Shown here one piece after another: positions 9,386 to 16,851 of a stretch of 64,000 nucleotides of DNA (positions within the stretch are counted from its first letter, which is position 1; each line of letters begins with the position of its first letter). Origin of the DNA: Deltaproteobacteria bacterium (GTDB lineage Bacteria > Myxococcota_A > Polyangia > Polyangiales > JADJMO01); the NCBI GenBank assembly GCA_016182965.1, contig JACPFM010000014.1, positions 44,914 through 108,913 of the forward strand. The letters run 5' to 3'. Position numbers and translations under genes: made by a program. The notes under the pieces were generated by a model. It was not told where the DNA came from. It saw nothing but the letters and a program-made list of their open reading frames with translations, and ran no database searches.

Positions 9386-11344
9386 TCAATCGTCCTTGGG
9401 GCGCTTCGGCAGCGGCAGCACGTAGCCGCCCGGCGGCGGAGCCACGGGAGGCGCCGCGGCGCCGGGGGGTGACTTCGGTGTCGCGGGTGCCTGCGGCTTG
9501 CCGGGCATCGGCAGCGGGATTCCGGGCGCCATGCCGGGGGGGAGCTTCGGGGCCGCGCCGGGGGGCGGCGCGCCCGGCGGCATGCCGCTCGCGGCGTCGG
9601 GCGGCATCGCGCCGGGCGGCAGCTGCTGCGGCGCCATGAGCATCGGCTTGACCATCTCGACCGTGAGATCGAGATCGAACGCGCCGGTGACCGTCACGCC
9701 TTCGGGCGTCGGCGCGACGGCGAGGGTGATCGCCTGCGCCAGCGGCGGCGCCTGCAGGGCGGCCGGCAGCGGCGTATCGGCCCGGAACGGCGCCATGAAC
9801 AGCGCCAGCGCCACGTTGCGGGGCAGCTTGCCGACGCGCGCCTTGATGTCGCCGTCGGTCGCGACCTTGTCCTCGCTCGCGGTGCTCGCGAACCGGAGCA
9901 CGCGCAGGCGCGGACTCGAGCCGCGCGCGACGTACAGGTAACCGGAGCGGACGACCCAGGCGATGCCGGCCTTGGGGAGCGGCGGCGTCCCCGGCTGCAC
10001 CGGGATGTCGATCTCCATCGCCTCGCCGGCGCCGCCCTCGATCGTGATCGGCGCGATCGGCGGCGGCGGCGTGCCGGGCGGCCCGCCGACCATGAACGCG
10101 ATCAGCTCCTTGGTCGCCTTCTTCGCGCCCTCGTCGTCGCGCACCTTGAAGCGCATGAGGCTCGCGCCGGCGCCGCCGCTCTGCGGCGGATCGGCCACGC
10201 TGGTCAGCAGCACCTCGCCCTCGAGGACCCGTCCGAGCTGCCCGAAGGCGGCCTCGGTCTTCGCCTTGAGATCGGCCGGGATCTCCGTGCCGGGCGGCGG
10301 CGTGGTCATGAAGCGGCGCGCCGTCTCGAGCCACGCGGCCGGGAAACGCAGCGCGATGCCGCCGAGCGCGTCGCGCGGCGCCTCGAGGAGCGCGTCGGGG
10401 CTGCGGGTCGGGTACTCCGCGAGGAACTTCGCGAACGCGCTGCCGGGCTGCGCACGCAGCGTCGCGGTCGCGACGGCGCTCTGGTCGCCGACGTCGAGGA
10501 TCATGTCGACGTCTTCGGCGCCGGGCCACGTCGCCTTGGCGGCCTGCGCGATCTCGTCGAACAGCGCCTTGGCCGGGCCGGTCGTCTGCCCGCCGAGCTG
10601 CGGGGTGACCCACGCGAGCCAGCTCTGCTCGGCCCACTGCGCGAACGGGCCGGCGACCCATGTGCGCGGCGCGCGGGCCACGACGTCGTGCGCCTGCGTG
10701 GACGCGATCGGCCAACCCGCCTTCAGGCGCGGCGCGGCCGCCTCGACCGCCGCGCGATCGCTGCCGAGGAAGACCTGCTGGCCGATGAGCGTGAGGTAGC
10801 GACCGGTCTTGGCGCCCTTGAACATGTCGACGGCGAGCGCGTCGGAGTGCTCGCGGAGCGCGCCCTCGGCCTGCGCGTACGCCTCGACCGTCTTCTTCGC
10901 GTTCACCGGATCGCGGACCGTCGCCGCGGACACGAAGCGCCCGGCGTCGAAGATGGCGATCGCGAGCGGCTTTCCGAAGTCGAGATCGTCGATGTCCTTC
11001 TGATGGTCCGGCGGCATGCCGTTCTTCATCATCATGGTGAACGTCGCGAGCGCCTTCGGCGTACCCGGGGGCAGGAGGCGCGGCAGGACCTTCTGCGCGA
11101 GGTCGTCGGGCGATTTCACCCAGATCTCCAGCGCGAGCTCGCTCGGCGGCGCGACCTTCGGCTCGGGGAGCTTGGCGGCGACCGAGGGCACCGTCGCGAC
11201 GGCGTGGTGACGCCGCGGGTGATGCTTCTTGTTGTCGCGGTGCTTCTTCCACGCGGCGCCGCCCGCCGCGAGGACCACGACCACGGCCAGACCGATCCAG
11301 AGATAGCGCTCGGTCGGATCGCCCACGGTTCGTCGCTCGTCCAT
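9386..11344 (-). CDS. Membrane-anchored protein of unknown function with a Pro-rich C-terminus
   Basis: 652 residues from the ATG at 11344 (MDERRTVGDPTERY). One N-terminal membrane segment (LWIGLAVVVVLAAGGAAW, about 15-32) is followed by a Lys/His-rich stretch (KKHRDNKKHHPRRHH). The long exported body, about residues 50-540, has repeated beta-alpha segments such as GRYLTLIGQQVFLGSDRAAV, recalling DUF3352-type proteins. The last about 110 residues are Pro/Gly/Met-rich (PPGAPPPGAAPKLPPG) and end in LPLPKRPKDD. No catalytic motif is seen. It is upstream of the lipoprotein at 8359 on the same strand (91 bp gap) and probably co-transcribed with it. Confidence 0.65.
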   Translation of the reverse strand: MDERRTVGDPTERYLWIGLAVVVVLAAGGAAWKKHRDNKKHHPRRHHAVATVPSVAAKLPEPKVAPPSELALEIWVKSPDDLAQKVLPRLLPPGTPKALATFTMMMKNGMPPDHQKDIDDLDFGKPLAIAIFDAGRFVSAATVRDPVNAKKTVEAYAQAEGALREHSDALAVDMFKGAKTGRYLTLIGQQVFLGSDRAAVEAAAPRLKAGWPIASTQAHDVVARAPRTWVAGPFAQWAEQSWLAWVTPQLGGQTTGPAKALFDEIAQAAKATWPGAEDVDMILDVGDQSAVATATLRAQPGSAFAKFLAEYPTRSPDALLEAPRDALGGIALRFPAAWLETARRFMTTPPPGTEIPADLKAKTEAAFGQLGRVLEGEVLLTSVADPPQSGGAGASLMRFKVRDDEGAKKATKELIAFMVGGPPGTPPPPIAPITIEGGAGEAMEIDIPVQPGTPPLPKAGIAWVVRSGYLYVARGSSPRLRVLRFASTASEDKVATDGDIKARVGKLPRNVALALFMAPFRADTPLPAALQAPPLAQAITLAVAPTPEGVTVTGAFDLDLTVEMVKPMLMAPQQLPPGAMPPDAASGMPPGAPPPGAAPKLPPGMAPGIPLPMPGKPQAPATPKSPPGAAAPPVAPPPGGYVLPLPKRPKDD

Positions 11345-11444
11345 CGCGCGGGCCCGGTACCACGGTGGGCCGGATGGCGCCACAGCGGTTGCGCGCCGCC
11401 GGAACGTCGGCGTGGGCTGCAACGCCCCGAGGCTGTCTCTTCGT

Positions 11445-11636
11445 GGGTCGAAGGTCGAAGGTCGAAGGTCGAACTCCGAAGCCACGGGGGACGCTCCGCA
11501 CCGCAAGCACATGGTCGGTGCCCATTTCATGGCGACCAGCGAGGGCGAGGCAGCCCTCCGACCACGTCGCAGCGTTCGATCAGCAGCGCCGACGTCGCAG
11601 CGTTCGACCTTCGACCTTCGACCTTCGACCAGCAGC
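11445..11636. repeat. Family B inverted-repeat cassette in the 338-bp gap 11345-11682
   Basis: Left arm 11445-11475 (four GTCGAAG units); right arm 11602-11630 (four CTTCGAC-type units). Just inside and after the right arm a unit with CGTCGCAGCGTTCGA and CAGCAGCG recurs two to three times (about 11563-11645). The gap lies between two minus-strand genes and contains no convincing gene. Confidence 0.85.
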
Positions 11637-11682
11637 GACAACGTCGCAGCAGCGGCCACGGACGGCGGCCGTGCGAGGCCCC

Positions 11683-13104
11683 CTACAAGGCGATCAGCGC
11701 GCGCGCGGCATCTTCGAGCTCGGCGGCGCAGGCCACCTCCAGCACGCGCGTGCAGGCCGGCGCGTAGCGGTGCATCGCGCTGTCTCCGATCGACCAGGAG
11801 CCGCGCCGCTCGGGGTTGATCCACAGCACCGCGCGCGCGCGGCGTCGGAGGTCCTCGAGCACCCACGCCTCGTCGGCCTGGTAGTTGTTCCGGCCGTCGC
11901 CGATCACCACCACGGTCGTCCGGCGATCGATCAGCTCGAGGTGCTGCTCGTGGAACGTGCGGAGCACCCGGCCGTAGTTGGAGTTGTCCGACAGCGAGAC
12001 GGCCTCGCCGCCGAACACGCGCGCGAGCGCCGCCTGCACGCGCTCGCGCTCGAAGAGCTTGCTGACGTCGCCGAGCTCGCTCACGAACACGAACGAGCGC
12101 GTGCCGGAGAAGAGCTCGTGGAGCGCGTAGACCAGCTCCAACATGAAGCGCGCGGCGAGCCGCACCGAGTCGGAGACGTCGCAGAGCACCACGAGCTTCG
12201 GCCGATCGCGGCGGCGGCGGCGGCGCACGGCGACCATCGGCACCGCGCCGGTCTTCCAGGCGAGGCGGAGCGTGCGGCGCACGTCGATCGCGCCGCGCAC
12301 GGCGTGGCGACGGCGCACGCGCGCCTTGCCGCGCAGCTTCTCGGCGAGCCGCCGCACCGCGCGGCGCACCTCGTCGACCTCCTCGTCGCTCAACGAGGTG
12401 AACGGCGTGCGCTCGAGGCGCCGCTGCTTGTTGGCGTCGCGATCGCCGATGGTGCGCCGCTCGAGCTCGCGCCGGACGTGATCGCGCACCTCCGTGCGCG
12501 CGCCCTCGAGCTCCTTCTCGACCCGATCGGCGAGCAGCTTGCCGCGCTCGCCCAGCGCGCCCTCGAGCGCGGCGCGGAGCAGCGGGACCGCCGAGCGCAT
12601 CTTGCCGAGGCCCACGCCCTCGAGCGCGCGCTGCGTGAAGAAGCCGATCTGCATCGGGTTGGTCAGCCCGTCGAGCGCGCGCAGCAGATCGGGCCGGCGG
12701 AGCAGACGCGTGAGCTCGCCGGCGCCGCCGACGCCGAGCAGCGCGCCCATCGTCGCGCCCTCGACGAGGCTCGAGAGGGCCTGCCGGAGCAGCTCGACCT
12801 CGTCGTCGGAGAAGCCCTCGGCGCGCAGCCGCTCGAGGAAGTCGAGCGCGACCGGCGCGTTCGGATCGAAGAACCGATCGAACACCGCGTGGAAGACCGG
12901 TAAGTCGCGCGTGCGCTTGACCAACGTGGCGGCGAGCGCGTCGCGGGCGACCGCGCGATCGTCGACGCCGACCACCGCGAGCGCGCGCGCGGCGTCGATC
13001 ACCTCGGGGGGGGCGACGGCGAGGCCGCGCCGTCGGAGCACCGCGCAGAGCTCGGCCACGACACGCAGCATTCCGTCGGGATCGAGCGGGCGGCCCTCGC
13101 GCAC
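11683..13104 (-). CDS. CoxE-like von Willebrand factor A domain protein
   Basis: 473 residues, ATG at 13104. The N-terminal helical half (residues 1-270) and C-terminal VWA half match the CoxE family, which usually works with a MoxR-type AAA ATPase in cofactor insertion or protein maturation. The metal-site motif is VVLCDVSDSVRLAARFML (about 303-320, DxSxS). SELGD and VVIGDGRNNYQADEAW follow, the latter holding the third MIDAS-type Asp. No AAA+ partner or CO-dehydrogenase gene is in the window, so the client is unknown. It is divergent from the P460-like lipoprotein gene, 52 bp away. Confidence 0.82.
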   Translation of the reverse strand: MREGRPLDPDGMLRVVAELCAVLRRRGLAVAPPEVIDAARALAVVGVDDRAVARDALAATLVKRTRDLPVFHAVFDRFFDPNAPVALDFLERLRAEGFSDDEVELLRQALSSLVEGATMGALLGVGGAGELTRLLRRPDLLRALDGLTNPMQIGFFTQRALEGVGLGKMRSAVPLLRAALEGALGERGKLLADRVEKELEGARTEVRDHVRRELERRTIGDRDANKQRRLERTPFTSLSDEEVDEVRRAVRRLAEKLRGKARVRRRHAVRGAIDVRRTLRLAWKTGAVPMVAVRRRRRRDRPKLVVLCDVSDSVRLAARFMLELVYALHELFSGTRSFVFVSELGDVSKLFERERVQAALARVFGGEAVSLSDNSNYGRVLRTFHEQHLELIDRRTTVVVIGDGRNNYQADEAWVLEDLRRRARAVLWINPERRGSWSIGDSAMHRYAPACTRVLEVACAAELEDAARALIAL

Positions 13105-13156
13105 GCGACGACGCTAGGGCGGGGCGCGCCGCGCGTCACCGTGGTATGCCGCCGCC

Positions 13157-13723
13157 GTGCTCGACCTCGTCAAGGTCATCATCACGGACATCACGGACTT
13201 CACGGCCACCACGAGCATTACGGTCATCATGTCCGTCATGGCCGTCGTGAGCGGGGCGGGCTTGGGGTGTGCGCCGGCGATGGAGCCGGTCGGGATCACG
13301 CACACTTCGGCCGCGCCGCCGCCGACGACGAGCGCGAGCGCGGCCGCGCCGCCGTGGAAACACGAGGCGACGTTCAAGAAGCTCCCGCGGGCGAACGCCC
13401 GGCGGTTCCCCTCCACCGGGCACCTGTTCGGCCGCTACGACGCCGACGTCTTCGTCAACGAGCCCGCGCGCGCGGTCTACGCGGCCGTCGGGCCCGGCCA
13501 CGCGCTGCCCGAGGGCGCGTTGCTCGTCGAGGTGCACCTCGCGAAGGACGGCACGCCCGGCCCGGTGTTCGCGATGGAGAAGCTCTCGTCCGGGTGGAGC
13601 TTCATCGAGCTCGACGCGAAGCTGCGGCCGGTGCGGCAGGGCCGGCTCTCACCGTGCGTCGAGTGCCACGCGCACGTCGCCTCGCAGGATCACGTCTTCG
13701 GCGTGCCGTCGACGGGCCTGTAG
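13157..13723 (+). CDS. Cytochrome P460-like haem lipoprotein
   Basis: 188 residues from a GTG at 13157; an ATG at 13229 is the alternative. A lipobox ends in GLGC (Cys 38). The mature domain has a haem-binding CxxCH near the end (SPCVECHAHVASQD), with VFVNEPARAVYA, LPEGALLVEVHLAKDG and FAMEKL before it. This is the layout of cytochrome P460/DUF domains exposed in the periplasm. The N-terminal codons are built on a 9-nt repeat (ATCACGGAC), giving ITDITDFTATTSIT, so the true start is uncertain. Its stop codon is one base from the convergent hemD stop. Confidence 0.75.
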   Translation: MLDLVKVIITDITDFTATTSITVIMSVMAVVSGAGLGCAPAMEPVGITHTSAAPPPTTSASAAAPPWKHEATFKKLPRANARRFPSTGHLFGRYDADVFVNEPARAVYAAVGPGHALPEGALLVEVHLAKDGTPGPVFAMEKLSSGWSFIELDAKLRPVRQGRLSPCVECHAHVASQDHVFGVPSTGL

Positions 13724-13724
13724 C

Positions 13725-14777
13725 TCAGCGCGCGAAGTGCGCCTCGAGCGCCGAGACCAACGCGGGGATCGTGTAAGGGCTCGACTCGAGCGCGACCTCG
13801 AGACCGAGGCGGCGGCACGTGTCGCTGGTGATCGGACCGATGCTCGCCACCGCGACGCCGCGGAGCAGCGCGCGCGCGTCGGGGAAGAGCGAGCAGAAGT
13901 TGTCGACCGTGGAGCTCGCCGTGAACGCGATCGCGTCGGGCGGGCTCTCTGCCCAGCGCGCGAGCGCGGCGGCGACGACCTCGGGCGGCGGCGGTCTCGT
14001 GCGGTATGCCTCGAGGACGTCGACCGCGACGCCGTTGGCCACCAACGCGTCGGGGAAGGCGTTGCGCGCGACGGCCGCGCGGGGCAACAGCACGCGCGAG
14101 CCGCGCGGCACCCGCGCGAGCACCGCCTCGGCGAACGCTTCGCCGCGGTGCTCGTCGGCGAGCACGTCGGCGCGCACGCCGTGCCGCGCGAGCGACGCCG
14201 CCGTGCCCGGACCGATCGCGCCGACCAGCGCCGCGCGCAGGGCGCGCGCGTCGAGGCCCGCCTCGAAGACGACGCGGAAGAAGGCGTCGACGCCGTTGGC
14301 GCTCGTGAACGCCACGAGCGCGTAGCGATCGAGCGCGCGCACCGCCTCGGCGAGCGGCGCCGGATCGTCGGGCGGACCGATGGCGATGGTCGGCGCGAGG
14401 ATCGCGACGGCGCCGCGACGCCGCAGCGCGCGCGCCATGCCCTCGGCCTGCTCGCTCGCGCGGGTGACCACCACGCGCTTGCCGGAGAGCGGCAGCGCGC
14501 CTTCGGCCGGGATGATCTCGACCGGCACCGGCGCCTCGACGGTGGCGGCGATCTCGGCGAGCGCGTCGTCGGAGAAGGCCGGCGTCGCCACGAGCGCGCG
14601 CACCACCACGCCGTCGCGCGCGTGCTCGAGCAGGTCCTCGGCGCGGACGCGCGCGGCCACCATCGCCCCCTCGACCGCGACCTCCGGCTGCGCGACGACG
14701 ATGCGTGCACGTTGGAGCGCCGCGCGCGCCCTCGGCGACGGCCCGACTGCAGGATCGATCCCGACGAAGACGATCAC
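13725..14777 (-). CDS. hemD: Uroporphyrinogen-III synthase with an N-terminal methyltransferase-like remnant
   Basis: 350 residues, ATG at 14777. Residues about 98-348 form the two-lobed HemD fold that cyclises hydroxymethylbilane in haem and cobalamin synthesis. It contains LSGKRVVVTRASEQAEGMAR, ALVAFTSANGVDAFF, LLPRAAVARNAFPDAL, DAIAFTASSTVDNF and VASIGPITSDTCR. The first about 95 residues resemble a shortened start of a uroporphyrinogen-III C-methyltransferase (FVGIDPAVGPSPRARAALQ and ARIVVAQP), as in CobA-HemD fusions, but lack the rest of that enzyme. The partner genes hemB/hemC are not in the window. Confidence 0.85.
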   Translation of the reverse strand: MIVFVGIDPAVGPSPRARAALQRARIVVAQPEVAVEGAMVAARVRAEDLLEHARDGVVVRALVATPAFSDDALAEIAATVEAPVPVEIIPAEGALPLSGKRVVVTRASEQAEGMARALRRRGAVAILAPTIAIGPPDDPAPLAEAVRALDRYALVAFTSANGVDAFFRVVFEAGLDARALRAALVGAIGPGTAASLARHGVRADVLADEHRGEAFAEAVLARVPRGSRVLLPRAAVARNAFPDALVANGVAVDVLEAYRTRPPPPEVVAAALARWAESPPDAIAFTASSTVDNFCSLFPDARALLRGVAVASIGPITSDTCRRLGLEVALESSPYTIPALVSALEAHFAR

Positions 14778-14826
14778 GGCCGCGAGTCTAGATCACCGGT
14801 CGCGATTCCGGGACACCGCCTGCCGG

Positions 14827-15130
14827 TCGTGTCAGTCGTCAGTCGTCAGTCGTCAGTCGTCAGCCCAGCCGAACGCCGGACTCGAGGCTCCTCGCCCTCA
14901 CCCCGAGCACGTGGAGCAATCGGACCGCCACGGTTCCGAGGTCGAAGGTCGAAGGTCGAGGGTCGAATCGAGAGCCCGCTGCCACGTTGCCACGGGGTTC
15001 CAGGGGCTCCGCCCCTGGTTCGACCTTCGACCTTTCGACCTTCGACCAAGCTCGACGAAAGATTCACGCTCTCTGACGACTGACGACTGACGACTGACGA
15101 CTGACGACTGACGACTGACGACTGATGACC
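14827..15130. repeat. Nested cassette: family A outer arms, family B inner arms (in the 407-bp gap 14778-15184)
   Basis: Outer left arm 14827-14863 (about five GTCGTCA units). Inner left arm 14939-14967 (GTCGAAG units). Inner right arm 15019-15047 (CTTCGAC units). Outer right arm 15073-15130 (about seven TGACGAC units, then TGATGACCC). Between the inner arms is a hairpin, CCAGGGGCTCCGCCCCTGG (15000-15018). The gap separates two minus-strand genes and has no gene of its own. Confidence 0.9.
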
Positions 15131-15184
15131 CAGTCTGCCTGGCCGCCAGCCAGAACCCGACATCCCGCATTTGCGACCGCTGTC

Positions 15185-16795
15185 TCAGGTCGGCTCGGGC
15201 GCCGGCGCGATCGATCTCGGACGCTTGGGCGCGTCGAGCGTGGGCAGGTCGACGACGAAGCGCGCGCCGGGGTGATCGGCGTCGAGCGAGATGTGGCCGC
15301 CGACGCCCTCGACGAGGCCGCGACACACCGCGAGGCCGAGCCCGGTCCCCTTGCCGACCTCCTTGGTGGTGACGAAGGGCTCGAAGAGCTTGTCGCGCAC
15401 CGCGTCGGGCACGCCGGGGCCGTCGTCCTCCACCTCGACGCGGACGGTCGCCGGGTCGAGGCCGTGCGCCCGAATGGTCACGTGACCGAGCGGCGCGCCG
15501 CGCGGCTGCTCTCCGCGGCGACGCGCGTCTTCGCCGATGGCGTCGGCGGCGGTCAACACGAGGTTCAGCAGCACCTGCAGGAGGCGCGAGCCGGCGATGC
15601 GCACCGGGCGCAGATCGCCGGGGACCTCGACGGCCAGCTCGACGTCGCGCATCGAGCGCTGCGGCCCGACCAGCGCCGCGACCTCCTCGGCGACCTCGCG
15701 CACGCTCGCCGACGCGGTCACGTCCGACGCGCGCGGCTCCTGCTCGGCGCGCGCGAAATCGAGCAGATCGCGCATGACGCGGTGCACGCGCTCGGTCTCG
15801 CGCTTCATCCGCTCGACGAGATCGCGCGTGTCGGGATCGAGATCTCCGCCGAGCACCACCTCCTCGAGGCCGAGGAGCGCGGCGATCGGGTTTCCGACCT
15901 CGTGCGCGAGGCCGGCTGCGAGGCGGCCCACCGAGGCGAGCCGTTCGCTGCGGACGATGGTGTCGCGGGCGGCGAGCAGATCGCTGCGCGCCGCCTCGAG
16001 CTGCGCGACCTTCGCCGCCAGCGCCTCCTCGCGCTCGACCAGGCGGCCGGTGGTGCGCGCGATCGCGCGTCCGAGCTCCACCACCTCGGCGGCGCCGGAG
16101 ATGGGCGCGACGTCGAGCCTTCGCGCGCTCGTCGGCCCGCCCTCGACGATGCGACGGGTCGCGGTGACCAGGGTGGCGATCGGGCGGACGATCAATCGGC
16201 CGAGCAGCAGGTACGCGAAGATCACGAGGACGAAGGCGAACGCGCCGGTGTAGAACGCGACGAGGCGCAAGAGCGGCGCGGCGCGCGACGCCTGATCGCC
16301 GACACGGAGCGCGACCTGCACCTCGCCGCTCGGCTGCGCGACGTCGACGGCGAGGATCGGGCCGACGCCCTCGGCGTGCGCGCGCATGACCCGCTCACCC
16401 GGTGCCGGCAGGCGGAGCGCGCGCAGCGCGTCGATCGTCTGCGCGTTCCCGACCTCGATCGGCGAGCGCGGGGGCGCGGGGAGCACGCGGATGGCCACGA
16501 CGCCGTCGCCGCCGGCGGAGTCGTCGAGCGACACCCGGGCGACGTCGCGGAGCGCCGAATCGTCGCGACCGGCCGCCACGTCGTCGACCAGACGCCCGGC
16601 CACCGCGCGCCCGAGCGCGCGGGCGACGTCTTCGCGCGTGGTCCGGAGCGTGTGGCGCGTGAGGCTCGCCACCGCGAGATAGAGCGGCACGAACGCGAGC
16701 ACCGTCAGCGCGCCGAGGGCGAGCACGAGCTGCAGGCGCAGCCCCGCGCGGCGCGGGGGCTTCAGCCCTGCGTCGGACACCCGCTCCGAGTTCAC
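15185..16795 (-). CDS. Membrane sensor histidine kinase with altered N-box
   Basis: 536 residues. TM1 about 20-42 (LQLVLALGALTVLAFVPLYL), a periplasmic sensor about 43-180, TM2 about 183-207 (LRLVAFYTGAFAFVLVIFAY), HAMP, coiled coil, then HisKA with LAAGLAHEVGNPIAALLG (His near 308). ATPase G-boxes are DDGPGVP and GKGTGLGLAVCRGLVEGVGG. The N-box reads LLNLVLTAADAI: Thr stands where the Mg-binding Asn of the NLxxNAxDA motif is expected, so kinase activity may be reduced. No response regulator is adjacent. It is divergent from the exonuclease gene by 56 bp. Confidence 0.85.
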   Translation of the reverse strand: MNSERVSDAGLKPPRRAGLRLQLVLALGALTVLAFVPLYLAVASLTRHTLRTTREDVARALGRAVAGRLVDDVAAGRDDSALRDVARVSLDDSAGGDGVVAIRVLPAPPRSPIEVGNAQTIDALRALRLPAPGERVMRAHAEGVGPILAVDVAQPSGEVQVALRVGDQASRAAPLLRLVAFYTGAFAFVLVIFAYLLLGRLIVRPIATLVTATRRIVEGGPTSARRLDVAPISGAAEVVELGRAIARTTGRLVEREEALAAKVAQLEAARSDLLAARDTIVRSERLASVGRLAAGLAHEVGNPIAALLGLEEVVLGGDLDPDTRDLVERMKRETERVHRVMRDLLDFARAEQEPRASDVTASASVREVAEEVAALVGPQRSMRDVELAVEVPGDLRPVRIAGSRLLQVLLNLVLTAADAIGEDARRRGEQPRGAPLGHVTIRAHGLDPATVRVEVEDDGPGVPDAVRDKLFEPFVTTKEVGKGTGLGLAVCRGLVEGVGGHISLDADHPGARFVVDLPTLDAPKRPRSIAPAPEPT

Positions 16796-16851
16796 CCGCC
16801 GAGCGTCGCTCGGAACTGCACATCCGTCCAGACCCGCGATAAGATGAGCCG

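Noticed and set aside
9386..9500. Collagen-like repeat protein end
   Set aside because: The Pro/Gly/Met-rich C-terminus has no regular Gly-X-Y register.
14827..15130. CRISPR array
   Set aside because: Units are 7 bp with no spacers and no cas genes in the window.
14846..15326. Small frames with [14 protein letters not shown] peptides
   Set aside because: These are translations of family A heptamers; any frame of TGACGAC/GTCGTCA lacking stops yields them. Similar peptides at 2766-2951 are the same artefact.
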